Assembly: GCF_900102915.1 (NCBI RefSeq)
Contig: NZ_FNGG01000001.1
Span: 682,001 to 746,000 of the forward strand
From: Salinimicrobium catena
GTDB lineage: Bacteria; Bacteroidota; Bacteroidia; Flavobacteriales; Flavobacteriaceae
Reading direction: 5' to 3'
DNA: 64,000 nucleotides
The translations under genes and the position numbers were made by a program. Shown here one piece after another: positions 54,880 through 61,268 of the stretch (position 1 is its first letter; the number at the start of each line of letters is the position of its first letter). The notes beneath the pieces were generated by a model. The model was not told the origin of the DNA. It was given only the letters and a program-made list of their open reading frames with translations, and did not search any database.

Positions 54880-55398
54880 TTATTCTTCTTCCAGTCGCTG
54901 CTTCAGTTTTTCGTTGACGAAGCCGCGAACAACTTCGGTGGTAACTCCAAAGATCACATGGGCCAGCAGCTCATGCATCTGGGTTTTTAACGGGATCTTT
55001 TCCGGGCTGCGGTCCAGTCCCATCAATGGCAGACTGGTCTCATGGGTGGAAGCCCAGGTGGTACCGCCAAGAATCGCGCCGTCCAGGATATTAACCTCGG
55101 TATTATCTCTTTTTCCGTAACCGTAAACCGCGCCTACCGTAGCGCCTAAAGGAATATTTACAAGCTGTTCCGCGATACCTTCATTCTCCAGTTTTATTGG
55201 AGTCCCGGTCAGTTTCACGGCAAGCTGGTCCATCACTTTCACCTGTGCAGATTTTTCATCGATCTTTCTCACCTGCAAAAAGCGTTCTACGGTCGATTTC
55301 AAAGCGCTGCCGGCAAGGCCGCCGATAAATCCCGCCAGGATCCCGCGGGAGGCATTAGTGGGAAAAGAATCTTTATCAAAAAAATTATTTAAACTCAT
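54880..55398 (-). CDS. DUF1440-like membrane-associated protein
   Basis: 172 aa from MSLNNFFDKD (55398). Two glycine-rich weakly hydrophobic segments (GILAGFIGGLAGSALKS and IPLGATVGAVYGYG) and a third (LDGAILGGTTWAST) suggest membrane insertion, like the YagU/DUF1440 family. The function of that family is not settled. Convergent with the aminotransferase (3-nt gap) and divergent from the amidase gene with about 104 nt between starts. The family assignment is tentative. Confidence 0.55.
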   Translation of the reverse strand: MSLNNFFDKDSFPTNASRGILAGFIGGLAGSALKSTVERFLQVRKIDEKSAQVKVMDQLAVKLTGTPIKLENEGIAEQLVNIPLGATVGAVYGYGKRDNTEVNILDGAILGGTTWASTHETSLPLMGLDRSPEKIPLKTQMHELLAHVIFGVTTEVVRGFVNEKLKQRLEEE

Positions 55399-55502
55399 AG
55401 CAATTGAAGTATTAGGCAAATAAAGCTATTCATTGTATGCATTGTTTACAAGCATTTAACATGCATTTAGCAGCGTCCGCCGAATTTTTGATACATTTAC
55501 GT

Positions 55503-56282
55503 ATGGCACAAAATTTAAAGACAGCACTGCTTCAAGTCGACCTGGTTTGGGAAGATATTGAAGCCAATAAGAAGATTTTTGAAGAGAAGATAAAAGCACT
55601 TTCTGCAGATGTGGACCTTATAGTCCTGCCCGAAATGTTCACCACCGGATTCTCTATGAATGCCGAAGAGCTTGCCGAACCTCCAACGGGACCTTCTTTT
55701 GAATGGATGCGGCAAATGGCTTCGGAAAAAGACGCAGCCGTGACGGGTTCTGTAATCACTTCTGAAAAAGGAAATTTTTACAACCGTTTGTATTTTGTCT
55801 TTCCCGATGGTTCTTCTGAAAAATATGATAAAAAGCACACTTTTACCCTGGCAGGGGAACATGAGATCTATGCCTCGGGTACAGAACGGTTAATAGTGAA
55901 CTATAAAGGTTGGAAGATCTGTCCGCTGGTGTGTTACGATCTCAGGTTTCCGGTGTGGGCCAGGAACACCGAAGATTACGATCTTTTACTATATGTGGCC
56001 AACTGGCCTGCCCCGCGGGTTCACGCCTGGGATATTCTTCTTCAAGCCCGCGCTATCGAGAACATGAGTTATTGCATAGGTGTGAACCGGGTAGGTAAGG
56101 ACGGCGAAAATCTGGATTATGTGGGGCATTCTGCAGCCTATGATGGACTTGGAAAACGGGTCTCAAAAACCACTTCTGAAACCGAATTTTCTGAAGAGGT
56201 CATTCTGGAAAGATCTCATCTTCATGAGATTCGAACCCAGCTGAAATTTCTGCAGGACCGCGATCGCTTTACTCTACATTGA
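55503..56282 (+). CDS. Nitrilase-superfamily amidase (omega-amidase type)
   Basis: 259 aa from ATG 55503 (MAQNLKTALLQ); an upstream ATG at 55437 adds 22 residues that do not fit the fold. The catalytic triad is complete: E44 (VLPEMFTTGF), K110 (YDKKHTF) and C144 (PLVCYDLRFPVW). WDILLQARAIENMSYCIGVNRVG is the conserved C-terminal segment. Closest in pattern to YafV/Nit2 omega-amidases, which hydrolyse alpha-ketoglutaramate or alpha-ketosuccinamate. The neighbouring aminotransferase could supply these. 3' end overlaps the convergent lipoprotein by 14 nt. Confidence 0.9.
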   Translation: MAQNLKTALLQVDLVWEDIEANKKIFEEKIKALSADVDLIVLPEMFTTGFSMNAEELAEPPTGPSFEWMRQMASEKDAAVTGSVITSEKGNFYNRLYFVFPDGSSEKYDKKHTFTLAGEHEIYASGTERLIVNYKGWKICPLVCYDLRFPVWARNTEDYDLLLYVANWPAPRVHAWDILLQARAIENMSYCIGVNRVGKDGENLDYVGHSAAYDGLGKRVSKTTSETEFSEEVILERSHLHEIRTQLKFLQDRDRFTLH

Positions 56283-57876
56283 AGGTCTGGGTGACGTCCC
56301 AATTCGCGCGCACCTCTAAAGGATCTGGGAAGTAAACCACTTTTTCGGGCTGCCTTCTTTGCAGGAAGCTTCCGCTGTCCCAAATCCTGTTTTCATTTGA
56401 GTCATAGATCAACCTTAGCAGGTATTTTCCGGGTTTAATATTTTGGAAATTAATGCTGGTACTGCCTGTGCTGTATTTTTCGGCCTGTACCTCGCCTTTT
56501 TCAGTGGTAAGCTGCAAGATCACCGGGAACTCTTGCACGTTTTGCAGGTTGATCACCAGGTTTCCGTAATCGGCGTAAGCCTGCGTTCTTATCTGGGTCT
56601 TTAGCGTATCGTTCTCCTTTCCGAAGAAATCTGTAAAAGCTCCCGGTAAAGCGGTGAGCCTGTATACCTGGCTTTCCTTTTTTTCAAATGAGATTACTAA
56701 TTCATTTTTCCAGTTGTCATATTTAGTAGTAAAAGCTACCGGCAAAGTGTCTTTATCTACAATGTTGATCAGAGAATCATTGGTGCTGCTCAACGGAATG
56801 TTTGGCAGGATCTGCAGGTTTTGAGCAAAATTGATGGTAGACTTTGGCTCAAAAGTGAATTGCAGGGAATCCATTTTCATTTCTTTTCTTCGGGTGAGCA
56901 AAGTGTCTCTATAGCCGGGCATTTCTGCAATAAACCTTAACGAATCCCTTTCAATAGTCGGTTTATACCAGTAGTGTAAAGTATCTTTTTCGCGGTCTTT
57001 GGTGATCCTGCTTTCAAAACCTTCCGGTTTGGGTGAGATCATTTCGATAGTAAGGCTATCCGGTTGTGCAAGACCTTCATAGCCGAAAAGCAGGTGCTGA
57101 GCGGATTTTTGCTGGGGTCGCATAAACCTGAAATTCGGATCTTCAGAAAAGAGAATGAGATCGAACACACTCTCTGTGGGAATGGTGATGTACTCATCGG
57201 CAAAAGCCACTTTATCTGTAGCCGGGTCAAAAATGTAATTATTGTTCACATCTCTCATTCCCACCAGCTGATAGGTTCCTTCTTTCAAATTCCTTAGTTC
57301 AAAAGTGGTCAGGCTGTCAAGGGTGTTGGTGACGTAGCGGGGAATCCTGTTGTAGATCACAGAATCTGAATAGGTGGAATCCACCTCATACAGCATGACC
57401 GAAATGTAAGGGTCGGGCATCTTCAGCAGGGCGTCGGAAACATTTCCGGCAACGGTAAGGGAGTCTATATAAGGGCCGGTTGAAAAGGCGTAAGTGAAAT
57501 AGTCCAGAGGATTTCCCTCATTATTGTCGGTGATACTCCTTCCGAAGTTGATGGTATAAGTGGTGTTGGGCTGCAGGGTATCATTGATATTGATCGTAAT
57601 AGATTTGCTGGCCGTTCCCAGCGGCGTGATATCCGGCTTGGGGTCCATGGGCGGGGAAATGATGATCTGCCGCTGCGGATCCTGCATCTTGATGTACTCG
57701 TCAAAATAGATCCTGATCTCTCTGGCGTCAAAATTCGTGGTGAAATTTTCCGGACGGGCGCGTACGTACTGCGGCGGGATTTCATCTATAGGGCCGCCTT
57801 CTGGAGTGCCGCGTTTCGCACAACCTGCGGAAATTATGACGATCAAAAAGAATAAATAACCTGCGGATTTTTTCAT
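56269..57876 (-). CDS. Lipoprotein with Big_5-type Ig-like domain
   Basis: 535 aa from MKKSAGYLFF (57876). Lipobox ISAGC, then the typical GTPEGGPIDEIPPQYVRARPENF opening of a Bacteroidota family (here in parts KRGTPEGGPIDE and PPQYVRARP). The first ~110 residues form an Ig-like_5 domain (IRIYFDEYIKMQDP, TYTINFGRSITDNNEGN). The remainder is beta-rich with repeated 'D-x-x-F-x-L/I' strands and YLLRLIYDSNENRIWD, a transthyretin-like closing module. Predicted surface or periplasmic lipoprotein; gliding or T9SS links have been proposed for relatives but nothing here proves it. Confidence 0.8.
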   Translation of the reverse strand: MKKSAGYLFFLIVIISAGCAKRGTPEGGPIDEIPPQYVRARPENFTTNFDAREIRIYFDEYIKMQDPQRQIIISPPMDPKPDITPLGTASKSITININDTLQPNTTYTINFGRSITDNNEGNPLDYFTYAFSTGPYIDSLTVAGNVSDALLKMPDPYISVMLYEVDSTYSDSVIYNRIPRYVTNTLDSLTTFELRNLKEGTYQLVGMRDVNNNYIFDPATDKVAFADEYITIPTESVFDLILFSEDPNFRFMRPQQKSAQHLLFGYEGLAQPDSLTIEMISPKPEGFESRITKDREKDTLHYWYKPTIERDSLRFIAEMPGYRDTLLTRRKEMKMDSLQFTFEPKSTINFAQNLQILPNIPLSSTNDSLINIVDKDTLPVAFTTKYDNWKNELVISFEKKESQVYRLTALPGAFTDFFGKENDTLKTQIRTQAYADYGNLVINLQNVQEFPVILQLTTEKGEVQAEKYSTGSTSINFQNIKPGKYLLRLIYDSNENRIWDSGSFLQRRQPEKVVYFPDPLEVRANWDVTQTFNVE

Positions 57877-57916
57877 GTTACAAAGAAACAATTAATTCTT
57901 TTATTTCTGAAGCCAC

Positions 57917-58597
57917 TCAGTGAGTGACGGCCATGGTGGCGATACTGATCTTTACGCCCCTCACCTGAAGCAGTTTTTCTGCGCAGGCCTCTAAGGTTGC
58001 CCCGGTAGTGACCAGGTCGTCAACCAGAAGAATGTGCTGATCTTCAATTTCTTCGGGGTGTTCCAGCACAAAGGTCTCTCCAATACTCCCCCAGCGGGCG
58101 AAGCGTTTTTTGACCGTCTGGGTCTGGGAGGATGAGACCTTCAGAAGAATTTGATCTTTGTATGGCACTTCAAGGGCTTTGGCGATCTCTTTTCCGAACG
58201 CCTCTACCTGGTTGAAACCTCTTTTTTTTAACTTGGTTTTATGTAACGGCACGGGAATGACCATCGATACATTCCTGTAGAATTCTGACTGCTTCAGCTC
58301 ATTGCCCAGCCAGTTTCCCAGGTAGGCTCCGATTTCCTCGTGACCTCTGTACTTCAGGTTGTGAATGAGCTTTTGCACCATTTCCTTTTTCTCAAAAAGC
58401 AGGAGCGAAGTGGCATTTTCAACAGGCATCCTTCCGTAGAAGATCGCTTCCACCGGATTCCCTTTTTCAAGATGGTAGTTCGTTACCGGCAAGGCGTGTA
58501 AACAACGGGTACAGAGCACTTTTTCATTCCGCTTTAGGATGATTTCACAACTTTGGCACAGCCTTGGGAATAAGAGATCTTTAAAATCGTGAAACAT
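57917..58597 (-). CDS. ComF family phosphoribosyltransferase-like protein
   Basis: 226 aa. An N-terminal four-cysteine zinc module (C14, C17, C29, C32: LCQSCEI and LCTRCLH) and a C-terminal PRTase fold with PRPP-binding loop HILLVDDLVTTGATLEAC. KKRGFNQVEAFGKEIAKAL is the conserved middle segment. ComF homologues take part in uptake and processing of transforming DNA in naturally competent bacteria; in Bacteroidota the role is unproven. Starts 41 nt downstream (minus strand order) of nothing else; the Ig-like lipoprotein gene follows after 40 nt. Confidence 0.92.
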   Translation of the reverse strand: MFHDFKDLLFPRLCQSCEIILKRNEKVLCTRCLHALPVTNYHLEKGNPVEAIFYGRMPVENATSLLLFEKKEMVQKLIHNLKYRGHEEIGAYLGNWLGNELKQSEFYRNVSMVIPVPLHKTKLKKRGFNQVEAFGKEIAKALEVPYKDQILLKVSSSQTQTVKKRFARWGSIGETFVLEHPEEIEDQHILLVDDLVTTGATLEACAEKLLQVRGVKISIATMAVTH

Positions 58598-58667
58598 TTG
58601 TTAAGGAATTAGTAAAAACAGGCGCAAAACCTATAAATTTACAAACTAAACCGAAAACCCAAGAATT

Positions 58668-59549
58668 ATGGCTGAAGAAAAAAGTAATAATGCTTTGAAG
58701 ATCCTAACCGGGGTATTGGCAGTGGCTCTCATCGCATTAGGTATCTACACAGTGAAATTCTACAACGAAGAACAAGAGAACCGGGAAATACTGCAAAAGG
58801 AAAAAGCAGTGATCGAAGGGGAACTAAACGATCTTATCGTAAAATATGACGAGGCCATTGCTGAAAATGAGGGTCTTGATAGCGAACTTGTCGCGGCCAG
58901 GGAAAGAATAGTGTCTTTAAGGGACTCTGTGGAGAACATGGAGGCAAACCTTGCCGTGCTGGCGAGATACCGTCGCGAGGTGAGCAACCTTAAAGCTGAA
59001 AAAGAGGAGTTATTCAGAGTTGTAGATAGCTTGAGCAACCAAAACAGGATGCTCATCACCGAAATTGACAGTACCAATAATGTGCTGCTGGAAAGAACCA
59101 GGGTCTCTGACTCTCTTAAAGCCCAAACTCAGACCATGGCCAATAAGATTGACCGTGCCGCGCAGCTCAAGGTGAGTAACCTGCGAGGTGAGGGGGTGAT
59201 CGAAAGAAACAGCGGACGTTTGGTTGAGAATGATAAGACCAGAAGAGTAGATAAGATAAGAACCTGCTTTTCATTAACTCCTAACGCCCTGGCCGAAGCC
59301 GGCGAAAAAGAGCTTTATGTGCAGGTGTACAATCCTAACAATAATCTTGTGGGAGACCAGATAGCTGTGCAGCATGAAGGCGGGGTGATGGTGTACAGTG
59401 CTGCCACAAAAGTGTTCTATGAAAATGAGGAACTTGATGTATGTATTTTAGCTAATACTTTGGAAGAAAACCTGATCGAGGGAACTTATAAGGTGTTGGT
59501 TTACAATGGTGCCAATCTTATAGGAGCGACCACCTTTGATCTAAGGTAA
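58668..59549 (+). CDS. Membrane-anchored coiled-coil protein
   Basis: 293 aa. One N-terminal membrane helix (about 10-30, ILTGVLAVALIALGIYTV), a long Glu/Lys-rich heptad region (about 32-165) and a C-terminal beta domain (about 190-293; IRTCFSLTPNALAEAGEKEL, LYVQVYNPNNNLVGD). Relatives in Flavobacteriia are sometimes labelled ParA or chromosome-partitioning protein, but no Walker motif is present, so that label is not supported. Two cysteines in the C-terminal domain (IRTCFS and LDVCIL) could form a disulfide outside the membrane. Function unknown. Confidence 0.72.
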   Translation: MAEEKSNNALKILTGVLAVALIALGIYTVKFYNEEQENREILQKEKAVIEGELNDLIVKYDEAIAENEGLDSELVAARERIVSLRDSVENMEANLAVLARYRREVSNLKAEKEELFRVVDSLSNQNRMLITEIDSTNNVLLERTRVSDSLKAQTQTMANKIDRAAQLKVSNLRGEGVIERNSGRLVENDKTRRVDKIRTCFSLTPNALAEAGEKELYVQVYNPNNNLVGDQIAVQHEGGVMVYSAATKVFYENEELDVCILANTLEENLIEGTYKVLVYNGANLIGATTFDLR

Positions 59550-59568
59550 AAACACCTGACTAAATTAT

Positions 59569-59603
59569 AAAGCCGCTTTGATAGTAATCAGGGCGGTTTT
59601 TTT
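59569..59603 (+). terminator. Intrinsic terminator between the coiled-coil gene and glyS
   Basis: AAAGCCGCTTTGAT, loop AGTA, ATCAGGGCGGTTTT (14 pairs including three G-U) and a run of T. Confidence 0.78.
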
Positions 59604-59610
59604 ATTTTTG
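59603..59610 (+). promoter_or_regulatory. -7 box (TATTTTTG) of glyS
   Basis: Exact TAnnTTTG at the end of the terminator T-tract. A TTTG at 59577-59580 (spacing 22) lies inside the terminator stem. The ATG is only 4 nt downstream, so the mRNA would be leaderless or start within the codon region. Confidence 0.48.
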
Positions 59611-59614
59611 TGCT

Positions 59615-61153
59615 ATGGCAAAACAAGAAGATCTTTTTAAAAATGTTATTTCCCATGCCAAGGAGTATGGGTATATATTCGCTTCAAGTGAAATTTACGA
59701 CGGACTAAGCGCTGTCTATGATTATGGACAAAACGGGGCCGAGCTGAAAAAGAATATCCGCGATTACTGGTGGAAGAGCATGGTGCAGCTGCACCAGGAA
59801 ATAGTTGGTGTAGACGCCGCTATTCTGATGCATCCGGCCACCTGGAAGGCTTCAGGGCACGTTGACGCTTTCAACGATCCGTTGATCGACAACAAAGATT
59901 CAAAAAAGCGATATCGCGCCGATGTTCTGGTGGAGGACCATGCGGAAAAGATCTATCAGAAAGCGCAAAAGGAAATTGAAAAAGCCCGTAAGAGGTTTGG
60001 AGATTCCTTTGATGAAGAGCAATTCGTCACCACCAACGATAGGGTTCAAAGATACCTGGGACAAAGAAAGGAGATCCTGGAGAGATTGGGTCAGTCTTTG
60101 ACCAATGAAGACCTCAAGGATGTAAAAGATCTTATTGAAGAACTTGGAATAGCCGATCCCGAAACCGGTTCAAAGAATTGGACCGAAGTAAGACAGTTCA
60201 ACCTGATGTTCGGCACCAAGCTTGGTGCGTCGGCAGACACGGCTACAAATCTTTACCTGCGCCCTGAAACCGCCCAGGGTATTTTCGTGAACTTCTCCAA
60301 CGTGCAGAAGACCGGAAGGATGAAAATTCCGTTCGGGATCGCGCAGACCGGTAAGGCCTTCAGGAATGAGATCGTGGCCAGGCAGTTCATCTTCAGGATG
60401 AGGGAATTCGAACAAATGGAGATGCAGTACTTCGTTCGTCCGGGAGAGGAATTGAAGTGGTATGAACACTGGAAAGAGCTCAGGTTAAAGTGGCATTTGT
60501 CGCTTGGTTTGGGTGAGGAGAACTATCGTTTCCACGACCATGATAAACTGGCGCATTATGCCAATGCAGCTGCAGATATTGAATTCAATTATCCTTTCGG
60601 GTTCAAAGAGCTGGAAGGAATACACTCCAGGACAGATTTTGACCTTAAAGCTCACGAAGAGCATTCAGGTAAAAAACTGAGATTTTACGATCCCGAACTT
60701 AAGGAGAACTACGTGCCTTACGTGATTGAAACATCCATTGGCCTTGACAGGATGTTCCTTGCCGTACTTTCCGCAGCACTTAAAGAAGAAGAGCTGGAAG
60801 ATGGAAGTTCCAGAACAGTTCTTAAATTACCAGCCATTCTTGCGCCATATAAAGCTGCTGTTCTGCCGCTGGTGAAAAAGGACGGACTTCCCGAACTTGC
60901 CAATGAGATCATTGAAGATCTTAAATGGGATTTCAATGTGCAGTATGACGAAAAAGATGCCATTGGAAGAAGATATCGCAGACAGGATGCAGCCGGTACA
61001 CCGCTGTGTATCACCGTTGACCACGAGTCACTTGAGAACAGGTCTGTAACTGTTCGTTTCAGGGATACCATGGAACAAAAGCGGGTTCACATTTCAGAAC
61101 TTTCAGCAGTCATTGATGCCGAAGTGAATTTTAAGCACTGGATGAAGAAGTAG
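59615..61153 (+). CDS. glyS: Glycine--tRNA ligase (dimeric class II)
   Basis: 512 aa homodimeric (alpha2) enzyme, the type found in Bacteroidota, archaea and eukaryotes, not the alpha2beta2 E. coli form. Class II motifs: YLRPETAQGIFVNFSNV, IPFGIAQTGKAFRNEI (motif 2), FRMREFEQMEMQYFV, and TSIGLDRMFLAVL (motif 3). The anticodon-binding domain covers about 400-512 (ILAPYKAAVLPLVKKDG). The symbol glyQS is also used for this type. The start ATG is 4 nt after a -7 box, and the next in-frame Met is too far in to be the true start. Confidence 0.95.
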   Translation: MAKQEDLFKNVISHAKEYGYIFASSEIYDGLSAVYDYGQNGAELKKNIRDYWWKSMVQLHQEIVGVDAAILMHPATWKASGHVDAFNDPLIDNKDSKKRYRADVLVEDHAEKIYQKAQKEIEKARKRFGDSFDEEQFVTTNDRVQRYLGQRKEILERLGQSLTNEDLKDVKDLIEELGIADPETGSKNWTEVRQFNLMFGTKLGASADTATNLYLRPETAQGIFVNFSNVQKTGRMKIPFGIAQTGKAFRNEIVARQFIFRMREFEQMEMQYFVRPGEELKWYEHWKELRLKWHLSLGLGEENYRFHDHDKLAHYANAAADIEFNYPFGFKELEGIHSRTDFDLKAHEEHSGKKLRFYDPELKENYVPYVIETSIGLDRMFLAVLSAALKEEELEDGSSRTVLKLPAILAPYKAAVLPLVKKDGLPELANEIIEDLKWDFNVQYDEKDAIGRRYRRQDAAGTPLCITVDHESLENRSVTVRFRDTMEQKRVHISELSAVIDAEVNFKHWMKK

Positions 61154-61180
61154 GTAATTTTTCTATAATTAAAGTTAAAA

Positions 61181-61213
61181 AAAGGATAATTCAGCTTTGG
61201 ATTATCCTTTTAT
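61181..61213 (+). terminator. Intrinsic terminator after glyS
   Basis: AAAGGATAAT (61181-61190), 10-nt loop, ATTATCCTTT (61201-61210) and a short T tract. AT-rich stem, moderate strength. Confidence 0.6.
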
Positions 61214-61215
61214 TG

Positions 61216-61245
61216 TTTGCACTCTTTTTTAAATCTGTAAATTTA
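61216..61245 (+). promoter_or_regulatory. Candidate promoter of the secreted CARDB/GEVED protein
   Basis: TTTG (61216-61219), 18 nt, TAAATTTA (61238-61245, one mismatch), 23 nt before the ATG at 61269. Confidence 0.4.
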
Positions 61246-61268
61246 GGCGTTCTAAAAGGCCTCCCTGC

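Noticed and set aside
58668-59549. ParA / chromosome partitioning label for the coiled-coil protein
   Set aside because: No P-loop or deviant Walker motif; a membrane helix and coiled coil dominate.
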